A stretch of DNA of 64,000 nucleotides from contig JBEBRN010000003.1 in assembly GCA_040394775.1 (NCBI GenBank), positions 14,529 through 78,528 of the forward strand. The letters are read 5' to 3'. Below the pieces are notes generated by a model. It was not told where the DNA came from and did no database searches. It was given only the letters and a program-made list of their open reading frames with translations. The stretch comes from 40-80 sp040394775. GTDB taxonomy: Bacteria > Bacteroidota > Bacteroidia > Flavobacteriales_D > Crocinitomicaceae. A program made the translations under genes and the position numbers. Shown in pieces: positions 26,657-34,057 of this stretch; the first letter of the stretch is position 1; each line of letters opens with the position of its first letter.

Positions 26657-28123
26657 ATGAATATAAAATACACACTTGCTTTAATTCTTTTTTTTCTCCA
26701 CTATATTACATTTGCTCAAGTTAATAACTTAGAGAAAACAGTAACAGATATTGCTCAAAATACTAATTTTTCAAATGCTATGGTTTCTGTTGCTGTTTAT
26801 GATTCAAAAACGGGCGAAAAAATCTATGGCTTAAACGACCATTTTTCTATTGCTACTGCATCGACGACAAAATTATTTTCAACTGCTGCAGCTATTTCCC
26901 TTTTAGGAGACAAACAATTAGAAACACGTTTTTATATTGACGGAGAGGTTAAAGATAGTATTTTATACGGAAATATTTGGATTCGTGGAGGTGGAGATCC
27001 TACACTTGGAAGTAAATATACAACATCTAAGACAGTTGAAAGTCGTGATTTCTTGAAAGTATGGAGTGATTCAATTAGAGCAAAAGGAATCACTAAAATA
27101 ACGGGAGCAATCATTGGCGATGCTTCTGAATTTGGTTACAAGGGATGTCCAGATGGCTGGAGTTGGTCGGATATAGGAAATGCTTACGGAGCTTATCCTT
27201 CTGGGTTATCGATTTTTGATAATGTGTTAACTTTCAGAATGCAAACGGGTGTTTGGGGTACTCCAGCAACAGTGACAAAAATGACGCCAGAGGTTCCAGG
27301 TCTAAAGTTTTTTAATTATATCACCGCGGCAAATGTAACAGGCGATAATTCATATATCTATGGAGCGCCTTATCAAAACGAGAGAATTGGAATAGGAACC
27401 TTGCAAAAATCAACTATGATAACGATTCGTGGTAGTTTACCTGATCCTGAATTTCAAGTGGCGTATGAGTTTAAAAACACACTTCAACAAGCTGGAATTA
27501 CTATTTCGGATAGTGTCGTTTGTGCGCGGAACTTGCTATTTGAAAATAAATTAGACAAAAATAGATATAGTCAATTTCCATTACTTTTTACGTATAAAGG
27601 TGCTACGATTTCTCAAATTATTAATTGGACGAATATGCATAGTGTGAATATGTTTGCAGAACAATTAACTTGTCTTTTAGGTTATTACAAAAACGGCGAT
27701 GGTTCACACGATAATGGAATGAAGGAGGAAGCCATTTTTTGGCAGAAATCAATTCCATCAAAAGGACTCTTTTTAATGGATGGAAGTGGGTTGTCTCGTT
27801 CGAATGCACTGAGTGTTTCACATTTATGTTCTCTTTTGAATTTCATGTATAAAAGTACAAATTACACTTCTTTTTATTCATCGCTTCCTGTGACAGGTGA
27901 GAGCGGTACTTTATCTGATGTGTGTAAAAATCAATTGGCACATGGTAAGATACACGCTAAAAGTGGCACTATGAGAAGAATTAAATCGTACGCAGGTTAT
28001 GCAACGACAACCTCGGGTAGGGAGTTATCTTTCGCTATCGTTTTAAACAATTACAACTGTACCAATTATCAAGCAAAACTGTATGTTCAAAAATTTATGA
28101 ATGTTTTGGTAACATTACAGTAA
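26657..28123 (+). CDS. dacB: D-alanyl-D-alanine carboxypeptidase/endopeptidase (PBP4)
   Basis: A 488-residue protein with a signal peptide (MNIKYTLALILFFLHYITFAQ). It is a class C penicillin-binding protein acting on periplasmic peptidoglycan. The SxxK motif is S69-T-T-K72 (ATASTTKLFS), the SxN motif is SVN in NMHSVNMFAEQ, and KTG is replaced by KSG in HAKSGTM, which is common in this family. An insertion domain lies between SxxK and SxN (about 100-290), as in DacB. It trims cross-links or terminal D-Ala. It has its own promoter, divergent from the EPS operon. Confidence 0.93.
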   Translation: MNIKYTLALILFFLHYITFAQVNNLEKTVTDIAQNTNFSNAMVSVAVYDSKTGEKIYGLNDHFSIATASTTKLFSTAAAISLLGDKQLETRFYIDGEVKDSILYGNIWIRGGGDPTLGSKYTTSKTVESRDFLKVWSDSIRAKGITKITGAIIGDASEFGYKGCPDGWSWSDIGNAYGAYPSGLSIFDNVLTFRMQTGVWGTPATVTKMTPEVPGLKFFNYITAANVTGDNSYIYGAPYQNERIGIGTLQKSTMITIRGSLPDPEFQVAYEFKNTLQQAGITISDSVVCARNLLFENKLDKNRYSQFPLLFTYKGATISQIINWTNMHSVNMFAEQLTCLLGYYKNGDGSHDNGMKEEAIFWQKSIPSKGLFLMDGSGLSRSNALSVSHLCSLLNFMYKSTNYTSFYSSLPVTGESGTLSDVCKNQLAHGKIHAKSGTMRRIKSYAGYATTTSGRELSFAIVLNNYNCTNYQAKLYVQKFMNVLVTLQ

Positions 28124-28173
28124 TTTTGAAGTATAAGTATAAATATTCAACCAATAATAAATTGCAGTAATAA

Positions 28174-29568
28174 ATGAGAACGAAGTATTTTGATTTAATT
28201 GACCAGACATTTGATTTCCCTCAAGATGAATTTAATTTGAATAATGATAATTTAATTTTTCATGGGATTGATTTAATGGATTTAATTCAACAATATGGAA
28301 CGCCACTAAAGTTTAATTACTTACCACAAATCTCATATAATATTCAGCGAGCAAAAGGATGGTTTAGAGAAGCCATGAATCATATTGGGTATACGGGTAA
28401 TTATTATTATTCTTATTGTACTAAAAGCTCTCATTTCTCTTTTGTTTTAAACGAAGTTTTAAAGAATGATGTTCACATTGAAACATCTTCCGCTTTTGAT
28501 ATTGATATTGTCAAGAATCTTTATAATTCAGGAAAACTGACTTCTGGGAGATATATTATTTGTAATGGCTACAAGCCAAAGCAGTATATCGATAATATTA
28601 TTAGCTTAATTAAAGAAACGGATTTAAATGTCATTCCTATTATTGACAATACACAAGAAATCCAAGATCTTCTTAGACTAGATGAAGACATTGATTTAAA
28701 CATTGGTATTCGTATAGCATCAGAAGAAGAACCTAAATTTGAGTTCTACACCTCTCGTTTAGGAATACGATATAGAGATATTGTTCCTTTATACAAAGCA
28801 ATTTTAAACGAAAATCCACGTGTAAAAGTCAAGATGCTACACTTCTTTATTAATACAGGGCTCAATGACAATGCTTATTACTGGAACGAATTAGCCAAAG
28901 TATTACGTGTTTATTGTGATTTAAAGAAGCTTTGTCCTGATTTAGAGTATCTGAATTTAGGAGGAGGATTTCCGATTAAGCAATCTTTAGCGTTTGATTT
29001 CGATTATGCCTATATGGTGAAAGAAATTTTAACACAAATCAAGAATACATGTGCCCAAAACGAGATTCCAGAGCCCAATATATTAACTGAATTTGGATCG
29101 TTTACAGTCGGTGAAAGTGGCGGTGCTATTTTCAAAGTATTACATCAAAAACAACAAAACGATAGGGAGAAATGGAATATGATTGACTCCTCTTTCATGA
29201 CCAACCTGCCAGATACATGGGCGATTAATAAACGTTTCATCATGCTGCCAATTAACGGTTGGAACGATGATTATGAACGCGTTTTACTAGGAGGATTGAC
29301 GTGTGATAGTGATGATTATTATAACTCTGAGCAACATTCAAACGCCATTTACCTTCCAAAATTCAATAAAAATAATCCGCTTTATATCGGCTTCTTTAAT
29401 ACAGGAGCGTATCAAGAAACAATAGGAGGATTTGGCGGTTTGAAACACTGTTTAATTCCGGAGCCAAAACATATTTTAATTCAACGAGATGATAATGGTA
29501 AAATTCAAACCAGTATTTTCTCAGAAGAACAAACTGCTGAGGATTATTTAAGAATTTTGGGTTATTAA
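28174..29568 (+). CDS. speA: Arginine decarboxylase (PLP, fold III), Bacteroidota type
   Basis: A 464-residue fold III decarboxylase. The PLP lysine is K84 in SYCTKSSHF. The glycine-rich phosphate site is LNLGGGFPI, and the C-terminal active-site region has LGGLTCDSDD (the C-x-D type found in fold III decarboxylases) and FFNTGAYQE. The N-terminal YFDLIDQTFDFPQDEF is characteristic of the Bacteroidota group annotated as arginine decarboxylase, which makes agmatine for polyamines. Diaminopimelate decarboxylase is a less likely alternative because the protein is longer and lacks the usual LysA start. It is followed by about 490 bp of non-coding DNA. Confidence 0.85.
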   Translation: MRTKYFDLIDQTFDFPQDEFNLNNDNLIFHGIDLMDLIQQYGTPLKFNYLPQISYNIQRAKGWFREAMNHIGYTGNYYYSYCTKSSHFSFVLNEVLKNDVHIETSSAFDIDIVKNLYNSGKLTSGRYIICNGYKPKQYIDNIISLIKETDLNVIPIIDNTQEIQDLLRLDEDIDLNIGIRIASEEEPKFEFYTSRLGIRYRDIVPLYKAILNENPRVKVKMLHFFINTGLNDNAYYWNELAKVLRVYCDLKKLCPDLEYLNLGGGFPIKQSLAFDFDYAYMVKEILTQIKNTCAQNEIPEPNILTEFGSFTVGESGGAIFKVLHQKQQNDREKWNMIDSSFMTNLPDTWAINKRFIMLPINGWNDDYERVLLGGLTCDSDDYYNSEQHSNAIYLPKFNKNNPLYIGFFNTGAYQETIGGFGGLKHCLIPEPKHILIQRDDNGKIQTSIFSEEQTAEDYLRILGY

Positions 29569-30059
29569 ATTGTTATCATTACATAGGGAAAAAGTTGTTT
29601 AGCAGAGATGATTTTAGTCGAAATTTAATATTTCTGGAGAAAGTTGTCTTAGATTTAAATTGAAGGTTATACATTGTTCTTTCGACTAAAGCATTGACCG
29701 TCAATACTCAGTGCTATTTAACAACTGAAAAATTAGTGTCTTATTTGCTAAACGTTTTACTATTACCATTTTAGATAACCATCAGGATAACGTTCAGCAC
29801 TGTATTTTATAAAGCGAATTATTTCAAGGATTATTTCGTAAATTGAAAAAAATAGACTACTTTTGCATAATAAAATAGTGCTCTATTAAATGAATTGGTG
29901 CTAGAATTTAGTTTAGACTAAGAACAAATTATTGTTTTTTTCCTTTCTTTTTTTCATCCATTTTATTTATTACGATTATGAGTATTTCCCTTTGTTATGA
30001 AGAAAGAGAGGTAATTAGATCGTAAATTACTAGACACTCGACGAAATATTAATTTAAAG
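29569..30059. other. Long intergenic region with inverted repeat and promoter box
   Basis: About 490 bp with no credible ORF. It contains an 11-bp inverted repeat TTTAGTCGAAA/TTTCGACTAAA (29613-29623 and 29680-29690) and a TACTTTTG -7-like box at 29858-29865. I see no tRNA or known riboswitch fold. It may hold a speA terminator, a small RNA or a remnant of a lost gene. Confidence 0.4.
29858..29865 (+). promoter_or_regulatory. -7-like promoter box
   Basis: TACTTTTG matches TAnnTTTG, about 195 bp before the desaturase coding region. It would give a long leader, or could belong to a small RNA. Confidence 0.35.
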
Positions 30060-31169
30060 ATTAAACATATCAAACATCTTCAATTTTCTCAGACGCTCGA
30101 AAAAGAGTTCACAAAAACTTTAAAAAGAAGAGTGAACTTATATTTTAAGATGAATAAGGCTAGTAAGCGAGCAAATATCAACATGATTTTAAAAACATTG
30201 GTGATGTTAACACTTTACACAGTTCCTATTGGACTTCTGTGTTTTGGCCTTATTGACTCTCCTCTCATTGCTGTTTTACTATACGTAGTAAGCGCACTAG
30301 GAATGGGTGGAATAGGAATGGGCGTTATGCACGACGCTAATCACGGAGCCTATACCAACAATCGTTTCATGAGTTACTTTCTAAGTCACACATTAGACTT
30401 TCTTGGATGTAGTAGCGCTATGTGGAAAATGCAACACAATGTCTTACATCATACCTATACGAACATTCATGGTCATGATGAAGATATCGATGCGCCATTG
30501 TATTTATTCCGTTTTTCTCCTTATGATAAACGTTTTAAATTTCATCGCTATCAGCATCTGTATATCTGGCCTTTTTATGCCATATTGACGCTTTGGTGGA
30601 TAACAGCGAAAGATTTTTTAAAAGCAAAAGACTATTATAAAAAAGGACTTATTCAAACGAAAAGAGAATATCGTCTACACGTGTTGAAATTAATTCCTTC
30701 GAAATTATTTTACTTTATGTACTCTTTAGTTTTACCAATGATAATGGCTCCATTTTCACCATTATGGATTCTTCTTGGTTACATTTTAATGCATGTAATT
30801 GTAGGAGTTGTATTGAGCACAGTGTTTCAATTGGCACACGTTGTACCAAATTTACAATTCCCACAACCAGATGAAAATGAGCAAATGAACTCGAATTGGT
30901 ATTTACATCAACTAGAAACGACAAGTAATTTTGCTCCTAAAAATAAGCTCCTTTATTGGTATCTTGGAGGATTGACGAATCAAATAGAACACCATTTATT
31001 TCCAAACATTTGCCACGTTCATTATCGTAATATTGGTAAGATTGTAGAACGTACGGCTAAAGAGTTTAACGCTCCTTATCATGTTAATAAATCGCTTTTT
31101 TCTGCTGTTGCAGGACACATTAGAATATTGCGTACCCTTGGAAGAACAGAAAATTTAAGCATTAATTAA
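30060..31169 (+). CDS. Fatty-acid (acyl-CoA/acyl-lipid) desaturase with non-canonical start
   Basis: A membrane di-iron desaturase. The three histidine boxes are HDANH in VMHDANHGAY, HNVLHH in MQHNVLHHTY and QIEHH in TNQIEHHLFP, the last typical of front-end/linoleoyl-CoA-type enzymes. Four hydrophobic helices flank them. A GTG at 30132 is the first conventional start, but the frame stays open upstream and encodes HLQFSQTLEKEFTKTLKRRV, which resembles the usual N-terminus of this family (a F-TL-RV-YF segment). No ATG, GTG or TTG exists in frame there. I therefore propose an ATT start at 30060 (369 residues), with 30048 as an alternative. A conservative start is 30132 (345 residues). It adjusts membrane lipid fluidity; the cold-shock-domain gene follows 18 bp later. 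Confidence 0.85.
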   Translation: MKHIKHLQFSQTLEKEFTKTLKRRVNLYFKMNKASKRANINMILKTLVMLTLYTVPIGLLCFGLIDSPLIAVLLYVVSALGMGGIGMGVMHDANHGAYTNNRFMSYFLSHTLDFLGCSSAMWKMQHNVLHHTYTNIHGHDEDIDAPLYLFRFSPYDKRFKFHRYQHLYIWPFYAILTLWWITAKDFLKAKDYYKKGLIQTKREYRLHVLKLIPSKLFYFMYSLVLPMIMAPFSPLWILLGYILMHVIVGVVLSTVFQLAHVVPNLQFPQPDENEQMNSNWYLHQLETTSNFAPKNKLLYWYLGGLTNQIEHHLFPNICHVHYRNIGKIVERTAKEFNAPYHVNKSLFSAVAGHIRILRTLGRTENLSIN

Positions 31170-31187
31170 TTAACAGTAAAATAAATT

Positions 31188-31622
31188 ATGGCAGAAACCT
31201 ATAGCAAAAAAGAAAGAGAAAAAAAGAAGATACAAAAGAAGAAAGAAAAAGTATCGAAAAGAGAATTCCGTAAGGAAAACACAACAAATGAAGGTTGGGA
31301 AAGTATGATTGCGTATGTTGACGAGAATGGAGTTATACGTGATACACCACCAGATCCAAAGGATAAGAAAGAGATTAAGGCTAAGAACATTGAAATCGGT
31401 ATACCAAAGAGAGATAAAGAAGAAATAGATCCATTCCTTACAGGAACGATGAATTATTTCGATGAGTCAAAAGGTTACGGGTTCATTAAAACACCAGATG
31501 GCGAAAGCTTCTTTGTTCATCAGAATAATATTACTGGAGTACCAGGAATTGGTAAAAAAGTTCGTTTCGAGAAAGAAAAAAGCACGAAAGGCTGGACAGC
31601 TGTGCGAGCAGTGATTGAATAA
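31188..31622 (+). CDS. Cold-shock-domain protein with basic N-terminal extension
   Basis: 144 residues. The C-terminal 60 are a cold-shock domain with the RNP1-like motif GYGFIKTPDG and RNP2-like FFVHQNNI, so it should bind single-stranded RNA or DNA. The N-terminal 30 residues are lysine- and glutamate-rich (KKEREKKKIQKKKEK), an RNA-binding extension common in Bacteroidota homologues. A linker (IRDTPPDPKDKKEIKAKN) separates them. It is only 18 bp downstream of the desaturase gene, a neat pairing of membrane-fluidity and RNA-chaperone cold responses. Confidence 0.88.
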   Translation: MAETYSKKEREKKKIQKKKEKVSKREFRKENTTNEGWESMIAYVDENGVIRDTPPDPKDKKEIKAKNIEIGIPKRDKEEIDPFLTGTMNYFDESKGYGFIKTPDGESFFVHQNNITGVPGIGKKVRFEKEKSTKGWTAVRAVIE

Positions 31623-31753
31623 GCACTCATTTTGTAGTTGAAGTACTTCTAAGCTTTATAAAGATAAGAAGTTCTTCGGCACACAAAATCTCATCATATA
31701 ATTGTAAGAAAGTATTGATTTAATTTACTCTTTCACAGAGTGAATAGATTTTG

Positions 31754-31782
31754 AATGGAAAGTGATTTTGTCACTTTCCATT
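31754..31782. terminator. Perfect hairpin overlapping the queD stop codon
   Basis: A 12-bp perfect inverted repeat (31754-31765 with 31771-31782) with a 5-nt loop. One arm encodes the last three residues and TGA of queD. There is no T-run on either side, so it may be a 3'-end-stabilising or Rho-independent-like structure shared by the convergent genes. Confidence 0.5.
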
Positions 31783-32175
31783 ATACCAAACGCTGTTTTT
31801 ATCTGTTTCCCAAAGACGTATTTCTATCTGGTATTTACTTTCAATACGTTCTCGAAGATAGTTCCAAATTACAACGGCAATGTTTTCGGCTGTTGGAATG
31901 AGTGATACAAATTCTGGACAGTCTAAATTTAGGTTACGGTGATCAAAACGTTCCATAACCTCTTCAAATATAATTTCCTTTAAGATTTTTAAATCGATTA
32001 CATATCCAGTGTCTGGGTCAATATCACCTTCTAACCATACTTCTAAAACATAGTTATGTCCGTGATAATTCGCGTTGTTACACTTGTCGAAAATGCGCTT
32101 GTTAGTTGCTTCATCAAATGAAGGGTTGTGAAGTCTATGTGCTGCGTTAAATGTTTCTCTTCTACAGATTTTCAT
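31771..32175 (-). CDS. queD: 6-pyruvoyl-tetrahydropterin synthase/QueD-family protein
   Basis: A 134-residue T-fold enzyme. Zinc ligands are H13 (FNAAHRLH), H38 and H40 (NYHGHNYV), and the catalytic cysteine is C32 in DKCNNANYHGH. The later FDHRNLNLD and PTAENIAVVIW segments supply the catalytic Asp-His pair and substrate glutamate. These match 6-carboxytetrahydropterin synthase of queuosine/preQ0 biosynthesis; a pterin-synthase role is the alternative. No other queuosine gene is nearby. It lies 14 bp after the polyprenyl synthase gene and is last in a possible rfbA-polyprenyl synthase-queD unit. Confidence 0.9.
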   Translation of the reverse strand: MKICRRETFNAAHRLHNPSFDEATNKRIFDKCNNANYHGHNYVLEVWLEGDIDPDTGYVIDLKILKEIIFEEVMERFDHRNLNLDCPEFVSLIPTAENIAVVIWNYLRERIESKYQIEIRLWETDKNSVWYNGK

Positions 32176-32189
32176 GGTCTTTAGTTTTA

Positions 32190-33149
32190 TCAGTAGTTCC
32201 TTTTGTATAGATATTCAATCATTTCTCGTAATGGAGCCTTCTTCTCTTCAGAAAGATGAATTTCATCTAGAAAAGAAATACCTTTTTGGAAATAGAATTC
32301 AATTTTTTCTTTTGAAAGTGAAGCAATATTTAATTCGTTATAGAGTGTAATTGTCTCATTAATCTTCTTGGTTGGATTCTCTTCATCAAGTAGCACATCA
32401 AATTGGTGCTTTTGTTTTTCTGAAGCGAGTGATTTCGCCTTTAGATATAAAAATGTTTTTTTGTTACTTAAGATGTCACCACCGATAGATTTACCGACAC
32501 TCGAACTTGCACCAAACGTATCTAAGTGATCATCTTGTAACTGAAATGCTAAGCCAATATTGACTCCTAGCTGGTATAACTTTTCCTGATCTTCGTCGGT
32601 TGCTCCAGCCACAATTGCACCACATTGTAGGGCACATCCAATTAATACAGAGGTTTTTAATCGAATCATTTCAATGTACTCATCAATAGACACGTCGGAA
32701 CGCTTTTCGAAATCCATATCGTACTGCTGCCCTTCGCATACTTCTCTGGCTGTCGTTAAGAAAAGACGATTCAGATTGTCGGATTGTCCTTTTAAGATAT
32801 ACTCCATCGCCTTAACGAATAATGTATCTCCACTTAAAATGGCAGTATTGGTATTCCATTTTTCATGAACAGTGATAAAACTTCTTCGTAGTGGAGCGTT
32901 ATCCATGATATCGTCATGAAGTAAGGAGAAGTTGTGAAATAATTCTATTCCTAGGGCAACATCGAGTACTTTTTGCGATGTTTCTCCAAACATTTCTGCT
33001 CCGATTAATGTTAATATTGGGCGAATTCGCTTGCCTCCAATTCCTAAGAAATAGGTCAGTGGTTCGTATAAATCCTTCGGAGAAGATGGAAAATCTATCT
33101 GAATAATTTCTTTTTCAACCTTCTTTAAATAGGTGGATAGTAATTCCAT
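32190..33149 (-). CDS. Polyprenyl (trans-prenyl) diphosphate synthase
   Basis: A 319-residue all-helical isoprenyl chain-elongation enzyme. The first aspartate-rich motif is D79-D80-I-M-D83 in LLHDDIMDNAPLRR, and the second is QLQDDHLDTFG. IGGKRIRP near residue 37 binds isopentenyl diphosphate. The residues five and four before the first motif are F and S (HNFSLLHDD), leaving product chain length uncertain (geranylgeranyl to octaprenyl). It probably makes the menaquinone or carotenoid side-chain precursor. It is 2 bp after rfbA. Confidence 0.93.
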   Translation of the reverse strand: MELLSTYLKKVEKEIIQIDFPSSPKDLYEPLTYFLGIGGKRIRPILTLIGAEMFGETSQKVLDVALGIELFHNFSLLHDDIMDNAPLRRSFITVHEKWNTNTAILSGDTLFVKAMEYILKGQSDNLNRLFLTTAREVCEGQQYDMDFEKRSDVSIDEYIEMIRLKTSVLIGCALQCGAIVAGATDEDQEKLYQLGVNIGLAFQLQDDHLDTFGASSSVGKSIGGDILSNKKTFLYLKAKSLASEKQKHQFDVLLDEENPTKKINETITLYNELNIASLSKEKIEFYFQKGISFLDEIHLSEEKKAPLREMIEYLYKRNY

Positions 33150-33151
33150 TT

Positions 33152-34012
33152 TTATTTGATAATGTTCATGAGGTACTCTCCATAACCTGACTTTAAAAGA
33201 GGTGTGGCTAATTCTTTTAGTTGATTTTTCGTGATAAATCCTTTTCTGTAAGCTACTTCTTCAATACAACCAATTTTTAAACCTTGGCGATCTTCAATAA
33301 CTTGAACGAATTGACCCGCTTGCATCAAAGATGCAAATGTGCCAGTGTCTAGCCATGCTGTCCCTCTGTTTAAAACAACGACTTTCAATTTATTCTGACG
33401 TAAATACTCAGCATTAATATCTGTTATCTCGTATTCTCCTCTTGCTGATGGCTTTATATTTTTAGCAATTTCCACCACATTATTGCTGTAAAAATAGAGG
33501 CCAGGAACAGCAAAATTGGACTTGGGTTGTTTTGGTTTTTCTTCTATGGAAAGCGCGTTAAAATGATCATCAAATTCTACCACACCATATCTTTCAGGAT
33601 CAGAAACATGGTAAGCAAATACAACACCACCATTTGGATGAAGATGCTCACTCAACAAGTTCCCCATTCCAACACCATAAAAGATGTTATCACCTAAAAT
33701 AAGTGCGACAGAGTCATTGCCAATAAATTCTTCACCAATAACAAAAGCTTGTGCTAACCCGTTTGGTACCTCTTGAATTTTATATTCAAAAGTGCAACCA
33801 TATTTTTTTCCATCACCTAATAGTTTTTGGAACAAAGGCATGTCGTGAGGTGTTGAAATAATAAGTATTTCACGAATTCCTGCATTCATTAAAACCGATA
33901 GTGGATAGTAAATCATCGGCTTATCATAGATTGGCATTAATTGTTTACTAATTGCCAAAGTGAGTGGATGCAAGCGGGTTCCGGAACCTCCGGCTAAGAT
34001 AATTCCTTTCAT
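33152..34012 (-). CDS. rfbA: Glucose-1-phosphate thymidylyltransferase
   Basis: A 286-residue cytoplasmic nucleotidyltransferase of normal length. GGSGTRLHPLT near the N-terminus binds dTTP. PMIYYPLSVLMNAGI, LILGDNIFYG and EEKPKQPKSNFAV are family signatures. It makes dTDP-glucose, the first step to dTDP-rhamnose. Its pathway partner rfbC lies in the EPS operon 11 kb away, so the pathway is split. It heads a minus-strand group with the polyprenyl synthase, 45 bp after the MMPL gene. Confidence 0.96.
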   Translation of the reverse strand: MKGIILAGGSGTRLHPLTLAISKQLMPIYDKPMIYYPLSVLMNAGIREILIISTPHDMPLFQKLLGDGKKYGCTFEYKIQEVPNGLAQAFVIGEEFIGNDSVALILGDNIFYGVGMGNLLSEHLHPNGGVVFAYHVSDPERYGVVEFDDHFNALSIEEKPKQPKSNFAVPGLYFYSNNVVEIAKNIKPSARGEYEITDINAEYLRQNKLKVVVLNRGTAWLDTGTFASLMQAGQFVQVIEDRQGLKIGCIEEVAYRKGFITKNQLKELATPLLKSGYGEYLMNIIK

Positions 34013-34057
34013 TTTATTTTTTTTAGTGTAGTAGAAGAATAAGGATTCTTTACTTTG

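Noticed and set aside
28174..29568. Diaminopimelate decarboxylase
   Set aside because: Longer than LysA, and the N-terminal segment is typical of the Bacteroidota arginine decarboxylase group; not excluded by experiment.
29978..30025. Short ORF beginning ATGAGTATTTCC upstream of the desaturase
   Set aside because: Only 15 codons and in another frame; no supporting feature.
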